Assembly (NCBI GenBank): GCA_020025575.1 | Contig: JAHHRW010000004.1 | Coordinates: 1-64,000, forward strand | Origin: Oscillospiraceae bacterium | Lineage (GTDB): Bacteria; Bacillota; Clostridia; Oscillospirales; Oscillospiraceae | Direction: 5' to 3' | DNA: 64,000 nt | Shown here: positions 1 to 7,596 of the stretch, piece by piece | How positions within the stretch are numbered: the first letter of the stretch is position 1 | Layout of the letters: each line of letters opens with the position of its first letter | Notes under the pieces: model-generated | What the model saw: only the letters and a program-made list of their open reading frames with translations | Told to the model about the DNA's origin: nothing | Database searches by the model: none | Position numbers and translations under genes: made by a program

Positions 1-1
1 A

Positions 2-52
2 GAGCAGACCATTGCATCTGCCCTTGCGCTGATTCTGGAACAGAATCCCTGA
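2..52 (+). CDS. C-terminal tail of a truncated gene, unknown
   Basis: The window opens inside a plus-strand reading frame whose last 16 residues end in ILEQNP before a TGA at 50-52. A strong terminator hairpin follows directly, which supports a real gene end. Too little remains to assign a family. Confidence 0.5.
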   Translation, partial: EQTIASALALILEQNP

Positions 53-61
53 ACCTATCAT

Positions 62-107
62 AAAAAGCTTTCAATGTCAGTTTCCCGGACATTGGAAGCT
101 TTTCATT
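62..107 (+). terminator. Intrinsic terminator of the partial first gene
   Basis: A roughly 15-bp inverted repeat (AAAGCTTTCAATGTC against GACATTGGAAGCTTT) with a short loop is followed by a T-rich tract, ten bases after the stop codon. Confidence 0.75.
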
Positions 108-169
108 TTGGCAGAACGTTTTGAATGCATTTAACAGACAGTGGTGCGGTATAATGAGCGGGAAAATGG

Positions 170-212
170 AACTGCCCCGGTTGGTACATACGGTACCAAC
201 CGGGGCAGTTTT
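170..212. terminator. Hairpin terminator, probably serving the minus-strand LRR gene
   Basis: A perfect long inverted repeat (AACTGCCCCGGTTGGTAC and its complement) lies just beyond the stop codon of the minus-strand LRR gene. T-rich flanks on both sides would let it work in either direction. Confidence 0.7.
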
Positions 213-220
213 GTCTCATA

Positions 221-1942
221 TTAAGTGGGGTCGTAATTGACAAGCACATTCATGTCAATCAGAGGCGTTACGGAAGCCGTAGAAACCTGGGTCCCAAATA
301 CATTCAGCTGTGCAAGCCGACTGCAGGAGATAAGGGCACTAACATCGGAAAGGTCCGGGTTATAATCCAGGAACACATAGTTCAGATTGTACAGGCTACC
401 CAGTGCGCTAATATCGGTGATCTGGTTGTAGTCGCCAACGATGCGGACCAGGGCACTGCCGTCCCCAAAATTCGGGATGGAAGTGACTTTGTTATAGGAA
501 AAGTCCAGCTCTTTCAGCGAGGTAATGCCTGAGAGCCCTGCCAGACTGGCAATCCCGTTATGGGATATGTTCAGTTTTTCGAGCTTTGTGCAGGCAGCCA
601 GTGCATCTACATTGGTCAGAGTATTGTTATTAGCCGCAAGAGAAACCAGATTTACAAGTTTTCCGACAGGGCCAATGTCGTTCAGTCCGTTGCCCGACAC
701 ATCCAGTGTGGTGAGGGCGGTACAGGAACCTAGAGCAGAAATGGAGGACAGTATGTTATTAGATAGGTTCAATTCGTTCAGATTCCCCAGTCCGGCCAGG
801 GGGGTGGGGTCCTTTACAGCGTTGTCAGACAGGTTGACCTGCTCCAGCGTGGACATATTTGCCAGGGTACTGATGTCGCTGATGGCGTTATTAGAAAGGT
901 TCAGATGGGTTATGGCGGGCAGCTTTGTGATATCAGCCAAAGAAGAAAGCCCGCAGCCGGATATGGTCAGCCGATTTAACTCCGTAAGATTACTTAAGAC
1001 AGACAAGGACGAGGAGATGCTGCCATTGGTAATGGTCAGCTCCTGAAGTTTTGTCATACCCGCAAGCGTACTCAGGTCGCTCAGGTTGATTCCGTCGATG
1101 GTCAGCTTTTCCAGATAAATGAAGTGTTTCAAATCTGCCAGAGAGGTGACACCGGCAGGAACAGTCAATTCTTTAATCGTCCAAAGATCTTTTGTGCTGA
1201 TTTGGGTGTTTTCCCCAAAGGACAGTTGACTGCGCACCAGTGCATCCATGGCAGGATCTGCCAGCGTTACATTTTCCACAACACCGCCGATGGTGTAGTT
1301 GAAAATGGAGATGGGGCTGACCAGACCATTTTCTGCAACGCACAGTGCATAGATCTTCGTTTCACCGCCGTCCAAGGTGATCGTACCGTTGCTGGGCTGA
1401 GATGCAGTGGATGGATACTCCCCATCTGTGGTGATATACAGATCACCACCTTCAGATGTGAAATTCAGGGTGATATACTCAGAATAGAATCCCGGTGCCT
1501 GATCTACAGTGGGGGCAGCGGGGCGCTGGGCATCCAACTCTGCCTTCACAGCGGTATCTGTAATGTTTTCCAGCATGGTGACCGCATCCAGCAGCTTGTC
1601 CTGCTCAATAAAGGTTTTACAAAGGGCGATGTACAGATCTGAGCTGCCGCCGTTTGCAATGGCAGTGGTGAGTGTGGACTCGGCCTTGGTATAGTTACCT
1701 GCGGATTTATAAATCTCAGCTAGTTCAATGGCTACATTTTGGTTTTTGTCAGAGAGCTTGTAGCTTAGATTATAAAACCATGTGGCGGTGTCGAAATGCC
1801 CATCCTTGGCACTGTTGCGCGCCTGAGCATTCAGAAAGTCCTGAACGGTTGATCGATCATAAACCAACATATACCAAAAGGCGCTGGTAATAATCAAAAC
1901 AACCAGCAGTAACGGTATAATCCATTTCAAAAGTCGTTTCAT
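221..1942 (-). CDS. Membrane-anchored TPR / chitobiase-C-like / leucine-rich-repeat protein
   Basis: 573 residues. An N-terminal hydrophobic segment (about residues 5-27, basic start MKRLLK) should act as signal anchor. It is followed by a TPR-like helical repeat region (about 35-105), a short beta domain resembling the chitobiase/beta-hexosaminidase C-terminal module (about 142-215, with LYITTDGEYPS), and then about twelve 22-residue internalin-like leucine-rich repeats (about 235-560). The layout predicts an extracytoplasmic protein-protein or glycan-interaction surface; no catalytic residues are recognised. The start has a GGAG Shine-Dalgarno eight bases upstream and a consensus promoter. 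Function is unknown; a cell-envelope scaffold is inference. Confidence 0.8.
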   Translation of the reverse strand: MKRLLKWIIPLLLVVLIITSAFWYMLVYDRSTVQDFLNAQARNSAKDGHFDTATWFYNLSYKLSDKNQNVAIELAEIYKSAGNYTKAESTLTTAIANGGSSDLYIALCKTFIEQDKLLDAVTMLENITDTAVKAELDAQRPAAPTVDQAPGFYSEYITLNFTSEGGDLYITTDGEYPSTASQPSNGTITLDGGETKIYALCVAENGLVSPISIFNYTIGGVVENVTLADPAMDALVRSQLSFGENTQISTKDLWTIKELTVPAGVTSLADLKHFIYLEKLTIDGINLSDLSTLAGMTKLQELTITNGSISSSLSVLSNLTELNRLTISGCGLSSLADITKLPAITHLNLSNNAISDISTLANMSTLEQVNLSDNAVKDPTPLAGLGNLNELNLSNNILSSISALGSCTALTTLDVSGNGLNDIGPVGKLVNLVSLAANNNTLTNVDALAACTKLEKLNISHNGIASLAGLSGITSLKELDFSYNKVTSIPNFGDGSALVRIVGDYNQITDISALGSLYNLNYVFLDYNPDLSDVSALISCSRLAQLNVFGTQVSTASVTPLIDMNVLVNYDPT

Positions 1943-1977
1943 GAGAATTACTCCATTTCAAGGAATAGTTTGCAGAC

Positions 1978-2006
1978 ATTATACTAAAATACACGAAAGA
2001 TGTCAA
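1978..2006 (-). promoter_or_regulatory. Sigma-A-type promoter for the LRR gene
   Basis: On the minus strand TTGACA, a 17-bp spacer and TATAAT are a perfect consensus match, about 35 bp ahead of the start codon. Confidence 0.85.
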
Positions 2007-2096
2007 GAAGTGCGACAAAAAGGGTATGGTTTTATCATGAAAATCGCCAAGTTTTGCGGTAAACTATGGGTAAAATGGTATCCAGAGGTGATACAA

Positions 2097-3074
2097 ATGA
2101 AAAAACAAATTGTTCTGGCTTTTTTGTGTGGCATGGTGATTCCCATGGTTATGCTTGCGTTCCATTCTAATCAAAAACCCCGGCAGATTCGGGATCGGGA
2201 GAGTGACGGCATCAGCATTACGCAGCCATTGGAGCGCTCATATGACGCAGAAACACAGGTTGCGGTGCAGACGGATTCCGGAGATGTGATGCAGATGCAG
2301 CTGGATAAATATTTGACAGGTGTGGTCTTGTCAGAGATGCCCGCAGATTTTGAATCGGAGGCACTGAAGGCTCAAGCGGCTGTGGCACGAACATATACCT
2401 GTAAGCGAATGAACAACAGCAAACACGAGGATGCTGTGGTGTGTATGGATCCGGCCTGCTGTCAGGGATACCAGTCTCCGGAGGCTTATCTTGAGGCGGG
2501 CGGAACAAAAGATTCCATAGAGAAAGTCCGGCAGGCGGTGGTTCAGACAGATTCTATGGTGCTGACTTATGATGGTGCACTGATCGATGCCACCTACTTT
2601 TCTTGCTCTGGCGGGGGCACGGAGGACGCTGTGGCGGTATGGGGACAGGATGTGCCTTATTTGCAGTCGGTGGACAGTCCCGGCGAGGAGGATGCACCCA
2701 GGTATGTAGAAAGCGTATCCTTTACAGCAGACGAATTTCTGGAAATGACGGGCTGCAGCAGCAGTGAATCCCCGGAAAACTGGATTGGGGAAGTGACCTA
2801 TACAGATGGGGGCGGTGTAGATACCATCCAGATTTGCGGGGAAGAATTTACAGGAATTGCGCTGCGGCAGCTGTTGGGTCTGCGTTCTACTGCTTTTACC
2901 GTTTCTTTTGATGGAGATTCTATCTGCATAGAAACCAGGGGGTTCGGTCACCGTGTTGGTATGAGTCAGTACGGCGCACAGGCGATGGCACTCTCGGGGG
3001 AAAGCTGGGAGAATATACTAGCGCACTATTATCAGGGGACGGCAATTCAGAGCATGGAACAGCAGGAAAATTAA
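2097..3074 (+). CDS. spoIID: SpoIID/LytB-family protein (stage II sporulation protein D-like)
   Basis: 325 residues from the ATG at 2097, which has GAGGTG upstream; the frame stays open further 5' but that part lacks family similarity. A single N-terminal membrane segment (MKKQIVLAFLCGMVIPMVML) precedes the SpoIID domain. Family hallmarks are LTGVVLSEMP, holding the Glu expected for lytic transglycosylase activity, LKAQAAVARTYT, the SGG motif in SCSGGGTEDA, and the C-terminal GHRVGMSQYGAQAMA block. In spore formers SpoIID cleaves denuded glycan strands during engulfment with SpoIIM and SpoIIP. Neither partner is adjacent, so a sporulation role is inferred from family only. It is divergent from the LRR gene. 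Confidence 0.88.
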   Translation: MKKQIVLAFLCGMVIPMVMLAFHSNQKPRQIRDRESDGISITQPLERSYDAETQVAVQTDSGDVMQMQLDKYLTGVVLSEMPADFESEALKAQAAVARTYTCKRMNNSKHEDAVVCMDPACCQGYQSPEAYLEAGGTKDSIEKVRQAVVQTDSMVLTYDGALIDATYFSCSGGGTEDAVAVWGQDVPYLQSVDSPGEEDAPRYVESVSFTADEFLEMTGCSSSESPENWIGEVTYTDGGGVDTIQICGEEFTGIALRQLLGLRSTAFTVSFDGDSICIETRGFGHRVGMSQYGAQAMALSGESWENILAHYYQGTAIQSMEQQEN

Positions 3075-3098
3075 AATAGAAAAAAGGATAAAAAGGGG

Positions 3099-3127
3099 TT
3101 GACAAATAAGCTGCACGGTGATATAAT
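3099..3127 (+). promoter_or_regulatory. Promoter of the tRNA-Gly gene
   Basis: Perfect TTGACA, 17-bp spacer, TATAAT; the tRNA begins 30 bp after the -10 box. Confidence 0.9.
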
Positions 3128-3156
3128 GCATCATGTTCCGCGAGAGAAAAACAAAT

Positions 3157-3232
3157 GCGGGTGTAGCTCATCCGGTAGAGCGCCACCTTGCCAAGGTGGA
3201 GGTAGCGAGTTCGAGCCTCGTCACCCGCTCCA
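3157..3232 (+). tRNA. tRNA-Gly (anticodon GCC), CCA encoded
   Basis: A cloverleaf can be drawn: acceptor GCGGGTG pairs with CACCCGC, the anticodon stem CCACC/GGTGG encloses TTGCCAA with anticodon GCC, and the T-arm carries TTCGAGC. The discriminator base T at 3229 is followed by an encoded CCA. It is a single-gene transcription unit with its own consensus promoter and terminator. Confidence 0.95.
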
Positions 3233-3233
3233 A

Positions 3234-3266
3234 AAGACTTCAACAGTTTGTTGAAGTCTTTTTTTA
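3234..3266 (+). terminator. Intrinsic terminator after tRNA-Gly
   Basis: AGACTTCAACA pairs with TGTTGAAGTCT around a short loop and is followed by seven T residues. Confidence 0.9.
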
Positions 3267-3295
3267 TTATTCAGCAACAGGATCCTTGATCTTGA

Positions 3296-3333
3296 AAATT
3301 CCCCACAGTCTTAACGACCGTGGGGAATTTTTT
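3296..3333. terminator. Terminator of the parE-parC-yitT-lipoprotein operon (bidirectional)
   Basis: AAAATTCCCCAC and GTGGGGAATTTT form a stem with A/T tails on both sides, immediately after the stop codon of the minus-strand lipoprotein gene. Confidence 0.8.
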
Positions 3334-4437
3334 CTATTCAATCGTCTCAGTTGGGGCAGGAACAGGGGTACCGCCTCTGGGATATGCAGAGTAATCCCAG
3401 ACATATCCTTCCATTTGACTGTCATCCATAAGCTGAATCTTGCCGGATTGATAGGATTGGATCAGATCAATGTGATAGTAGACACCATTTGCCTGCACCA
3501 TGTTCCAGTAGTGGGCTTGCCCACGGAATGAGCCGGAGATCGTGATGCACTCTAATCCAATCTGACGGCACATAGCGGAATAGACCTGAGCAAAAGCCTT
3601 GCTGTCTCCAACGCCATGACAGAGCAGGGAGTAAGCGGGGGTCAGAGAAGTTTCAAACTTGTAGTCAAATCGCTCCATTAAAAACGTATAGAGCTGTGAA
3701 AGCTTTGTTTGATCGTCAGCATCGCTGCTGACATAGAGTTCTGCAGAAGAAAAAATTGGCTTTACCTGATTTTGCATCTGGCGCAGACTGTCTCTGCTGT
3801 TTTGATAGGCAAAAAGCAGTTCCACGACCCGGGTATCTCCCTGCTCCGGATAAACGTGAGCAGAGACCTGAGGCAACTCCATGACGATATCCGGGTGAAG
3901 TGCCACATAGTCGCTGATCCATTGCACAAAATCGGTATCTTCATACCCGGTGATGAGCAGCACCAGAGAATTCCGGTGATTGTCGAGAGCGTCGGAAATA
4001 GAGCCTGTGGCACCGGAAATTTCATGTACAGTACGAATTTGATCGATTTCGGATTTTGTATGCCGATAGGCAATCTCAAGAGAGAGCGCACTTTGCCCGC
4101 CGTTGGTTCCAAAGGTATAATCAATGGATTCTACAGAATAGGCACCGATGGGATAGGATTTGAGCGCATAGTTTTTCGCCCGAAACATATCTTTTTTCAC
4201 GTTTTCCTGCTGGTAATCACCCAGAAGGAAGACGGCCTGTGTGGTTCCGTTATCGATCAAATTGATGATGGAACTTCGCAGATCGATATAGTCCGATACC
4301 AAGGGAATGTCGTCGTCTGTGCGGGCATAGCCCACCCTGTGGGGCTTAACGGAAGAATAGTTTCCATCCATCCAATTGCAGCCAGCAGCGGAACATATCA
4401 GACCAATCGTTATTGCAAGTGCAATCATCCGTTTCAC
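3334..4437 (-). CDS. Lipoprotein with transglutaminase-like domain lacking the catalytic Cys
   Basis: 367 residues from a GTG with AAAGGG nine bases upstream; the start gives a lipoprotein signal peptide ending SAAGC (lipid Cys20). The last third resembles the transglutaminase-like (cysteine-protease fold) family: AYSLLCHGVGDSKAFAQVY (about 268-286), then HYWN with His309 and YHID with Asp324. Where the family normally has GxCxGYA, this protein reads GDSKAFA, so Ser279 replaces the nucleophile. The first 230 residues are unassigned. It is the last gene of an operon with parE, parC and yitT. It may be a non-catalytic binding protein on the outer face of the membrane; that role is inference. 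Confidence 0.72.
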   Translation of the reverse strand: MKRMIALAITIGLICSAAGCNWMDGNYSSVKPHRVGYARTDDDIPLVSDYIDLRSSIINLIDNGTTQAVFLLGDYQQENVKKDMFRAKNYALKSYPIGAYSVESIDYTFGTNGGQSALSLEIAYRHTKSEIDQIRTVHEISGATGSISDALDNHRNSLVLLITGYEDTDFVQWISDYVALHPDIVMELPQVSAHVYPEQGDTRVVELLFAYQNSRDSLRQMQNQVKPIFSSAELYVSSDADDQTKLSQLYTFLMERFDYKFETSLTPAYSLLCHGVGDSKAFAQVYSAMCRQIGLECITISGSFRGQAHYWNMVQANGVYYHIDLIQSYQSGKIQLMDDSQMEGYVWDYSAYPRGGTPVPAPTETIE

Positions 4438-4459
4438 ATGGCCACACCCTTTCTTCGGA

Positions 4460-5323
4460 TTACAGAGAGTTATTGGAGTATTTTGCAAATCCATCGCCCA
4501 GAACCTGGTGCGCCTCTTGGACGATGATAAAGGCATTGGGGTCGATGGACACCACCAGTTCTTTCAGCTCCGCCAGCTGATTCCGTTTCACAGCAGCGAG
4601 AATGACCTTGGTGTCCTCGCTGGAATAGTAACCCTGGCCATATAGATAGGTGACACCGCGATCCAGTTTTTCACAGATGCCAGCGGCAATTGCAGCGTGT
4701 TTTTTGCTGATAATAAGGGCAACCTTGGAGTAATCAAAATGATAGACAACAGCATCGATGATTTGGCTTGTAGCAAAGACGGCAATAAGGCTGTAAAGCA
4801 TATTGGAAATATCCTGAAAGACAATGCCGGTCAGTGCGGCAACCACCAGATCAAAGAGCAAGGAAATCTGACCAATGGGCATATTGCGGTAGCGGGATTT
4901 TAACAGCCGCACCACAATGTCAGAGCCGCCGGTAGAGGCATTGGATATGAACACAATGCCAAGTCCGGCACCGCCGATCAGACCGCCGTAAAGTGCGGCG
5001 AGAAGGGGCTCCACCTGCGGCACGGGAATGATTGTGAACAGATCCAGAAAAATGGAAAGAAAAATGGTGCCGATGATGGAGCCTATGAAAAATTTCATGC
5101 CAATTTTCTTTCCGCCCGCAAAGAATAAGGGCAGATTCAGTATCGCGGTGACAAGACCAACAGTTCCGATGGGGAACAGGTGAATGATAATCATCGCAAG
5201 ACCTGAAATGCCTCCGGAAGTCAAACCGTTTGGTTCCAGGAACAGGTCGAAGGCAAGTGCAAAGATGGCGCAGCCAAGCATAATATTTCCCACCCAAAGG
5301 GCGGTAGATGGAAATTTCTTCAT
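4460..5323 (-). CDS. YitT family membrane protein (DUF161 + DUF2179)
   Basis: 287 residues with five to six hydrophobic segments in the N-terminal two thirds (including GLTSGGISGLAMII and STGGSDIVVRLLKSRY, typical of the YitT membrane domain). A soluble C-terminal DUF2179 domain (about 205-285) contains YSSEDTKVILAAV and IDPNAFIIV. The molecular function of the family is not established. An AGGAGG site precedes the ATG. It starts 11 bp after parC, so it is co-transcribed. A paralogue lies at 59160-60098. Confidence 0.88.
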   Translation of the reverse strand: MKKFPSTALWVGNIMLGCAIFALAFDLFLEPNGLTSGGISGLAMIIIHLFPIGTVGLVTAILNLPLFFAGGKKIGMKFFIGSIIGTIFLSIFLDLFTIIPVPQVEPLLAALYGGLIGGAGLGIVFISNASTGGSDIVVRLLKSRYRNMPIGQISLLFDLVVAALTGIVFQDISNMLYSLIAVFATSQIIDAVVYHFDYSKVALIISKKHAAIAAGICEKLDRGVTYLYGQGYYSSEDTKVILAAVKRNQLAELKELVVSIDPNAFIIVQEAHQVLGDGFAKYSNNSL

Positions 5324-5334
5324 AGGATCCTCCT

Positions 5335-7584
5335 TTATAGGTGGATGCTGATCTGTTGTTCAGGGGCTTCCTCCGGCTTGAGGATTGCACCGGCAGCAGG
5401 CAGCGATTTTGCCCGATAGCGAGATTCGTTGACGATGTTGCTGCCGGAAAGCAGGCAAGCATAGTCAAGGCTTGCTTTTTTTCGAAGTGTCATTAAGCTG
5501 ACACCGATGGTAGAGCGGGTAGTTTTTGGCATCAGCAGTGCGGTGGAGAAAATCAGCGCTCTGCCATCTGTGGAATAGGCTACGACTTGCGTGTCGGTAT
5601 TCATGGACAAAACGGTGCGAAGGGGACTCTTGTCAGAATAGGCACCGGTGAGTTTCTTACGGTTGGTCTTCGTCTCATAAGCGCTCAGGGGAACTTTTGC
5701 GACCTTACCATTTTCAAAGAAGAACAGCACAAAGCCGCTGTAATCACCCGGCAGAATCACGCTGACCACATTCTCGCCCTGTTCCATTCCCAGCTTGGTG
5801 GGCAGATAGTCACCAAGGACAGATGCCTTTGCATCTTCAAAATCAGATAGCCTGGTCTTATAACACTGGAACTGGTCTGTAAACACCAGCAGTTCTGCGC
5901 GGTTGGTGGTTTCCAGCGTGAAACTCAGGCTGTCGCCCTCTTTGAATTTCTGGTCGCCGGACATACGAAGGCTCTGGGGGGTGATCTTCTTCAAATATCC
6001 CTGTTTGGAGATGAAAAGATGGACAGGATAGTCCGGAATGTCATCCTCTTCGTCCAGGGTGACGCTTTCATCAGCGGACTGATAGACAAGCTGTGTCTTT
6101 CTGGGCTGACCGTATTTTTTTATGACCTGTTCCAGTTCGGCGATAATGACCTTCTGCAGTCGGCGGGTACTTTTCAGAGTTGCCTGTAAATCGGCGATTT
6201 CATCCTCCAGCTCCTCAATCGCACGGGTCTGCCTGAGGATGTATTCCCGGTTGATGTTGCGCAGCTTGATTTCTGCTACATAATTGGCCTGAACTTCGTC
6301 AATACCGAATCCAATCATCAAATTGGGAACAACTTCGCTTTCCAGTTCTGTTTTTCGGATGATATCAACTGCTTTGTCAATATCCAACAGGATGCGCTCC
6401 AGACCCTTCAGCAGATGCAGCCGGTCGGATTTTTTCTGAACCTGGAAGAAAATGCGGCGGCGGACACATTCGGTACGCCAGGCTGTCCACTCTTCCAGAA
6501 TTTCGCCAACGCCCATGACACGGGGCATACCCGCAATGAGGATGTTGAAGTTGCAGGCGAAACTGTCTTGCAGGGGCGTCAACCGGAAGAGCTTTGCCAT
6601 GAGCTTTTCGGGATCTACACCACGCTTGAGATCGATGGTCAGTTTCAGACCGCCCAAATCCGTCTCGTCACGCATGTCGGAAATTTCTTTGATTTTACCG
6701 GCTTTGATGAGATCCGCAACCTTGTCCATAATGACCTCGGTAGAGGTGGAGTAGGGGATCTCATAGATCTCGATGAGGTTTCCTTCTTTCAGATAGCGCC
6801 ACTTGGAGCGCAGACGGAAACTGCCGCGACCGGTAGCGTAGATTTCCCGCACCTGTGCCTCGTCATAAAGCAGTTCAGCGCCGGTGGAAAAATCCGGGCC
6901 TGGCATGGTTTCCAGAATGTCGTGATCCGGGTTCTGCATGAGGGCAATGGTGGTTTTACACACTTCTGCCAGATTGAACGAACAGATATTGCTTGCCATG
7001 CCCACAGCGATGCCCTGGTTAGCCGAAACCAGTACATTTGGGTAGGTGGTGGGCAGCAAGGACGGTTCTTTCATGGTGGCGTCGTAGTTGTCCACCATGT
7101 CCACGGTGTCGCAGTCAATATCCCGGAACAATTCCTGACAGATCGGCTCTAGCTTTGCCTCGGTGTAACGGGAGGCGGCGTATGCCATGTCCCGGGAGTA
7201 TACCTTACCAAAGTTACCTTTGGAATCCACAAAGGGGTGCAGCAGGGTTTCGTTGCCCCGGGCCAGACGGACCATGGTTTCATAGATCGCAGCGTCGCCG
7301 TGAGGATTTAGGCGCATGGTCTGGCCAACGATGTTGGCGGATTTGGTTCGGTTGCCGTTGAGCAGATTCATCTTGTACATGGTGTACAGCAGTTTCCGGT
7401 GAGAGGGCTTAAAACCGTCGATTTCCGGAATGGCACGGGACACGATGACGCTCATGGCGTAGGGCATATAGTTGATCTCCAGTGTTTCCGAAATGGGTTG
7501 TTCTACGGTGGAGCCCACCAGACCCATAATGCCGTCAGTGGAGACTTTTTTCTTCTTTTGGGGTTCTTGTTTCTTCTTTGCCAT
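5335..7584 (-). CDS. parC: DNA topoisomerase IV subunit A-like (ParC/GyrA family)
   Basis: 749 residues. A lysine-rich N-terminus leads into the type IIA topoisomerase breakage-reunion domain (about 30-490): INYMPYAMSVIVSRAIPE, the helix around GDAAIYETMVRLA, and the catalytic Arg-Tyr in ASRYTEAKL. A coiled tower region follows (about 400-490), then a short C-terminal beta-propeller-type region (about 520-749). It should cut and religate DNA with the ParE-like subunit encoded 12 bp upstream. The short C-terminus and pairing order fit topoisomerase IV better than gyrase, but a gyrase-type paralogue cannot be excluded from sequence alone. Confidence 0.88.
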   Translation of the reverse strand: MAKKKQEPQKKKKVSTDGIMGLVGSTVEQPISETLEINYMPYAMSVIVSRAIPEIDGFKPSHRKLLYTMYKMNLLNGNRTKSANIVGQTMRLNPHGDAAIYETMVRLARGNETLLHPFVDSKGNFGKVYSRDMAYAASRYTEAKLEPICQELFRDIDCDTVDMVDNYDATMKEPSLLPTTYPNVLVSANQGIAVGMASNICSFNLAEVCKTTIALMQNPDHDILETMPGPDFSTGAELLYDEAQVREIYATGRGSFRLRSKWRYLKEGNLIEIYEIPYSTSTEVIMDKVADLIKAGKIKEISDMRDETDLGGLKLTIDLKRGVDPEKLMAKLFRLTPLQDSFACNFNILIAGMPRVMGVGEILEEWTAWRTECVRRRIFFQVQKKSDRLHLLKGLERILLDIDKAVDIIRKTELESEVVPNLMIGFGIDEVQANYVAEIKLRNINREYILRQTRAIEELEDEIADLQATLKSTRRLQKVIIAELEQVIKKYGQPRKTQLVYQSADESVTLDEEDDIPDYPVHLFISKQGYLKKITPQSLRMSGDQKFKEGDSLSFTLETTNRAELLVFTDQFQCYKTRLSDFEDAKASVLGDYLPTKLGMEQGENVVSVILPGDYSGFVLFFFENGKVAKVPLSAYETKTNRKKLTGAYSDKSPLRTVLSMNTDTQVVAYSTDGRALIFSTALLMPKTTRSTIGVSLMTLRKKASLDYACLLSGSNIVNESRYRAKSLPAAGAILKPEEAPEQQISIHL

Positions 7585-7596
7585 AATCTGCTTCCT

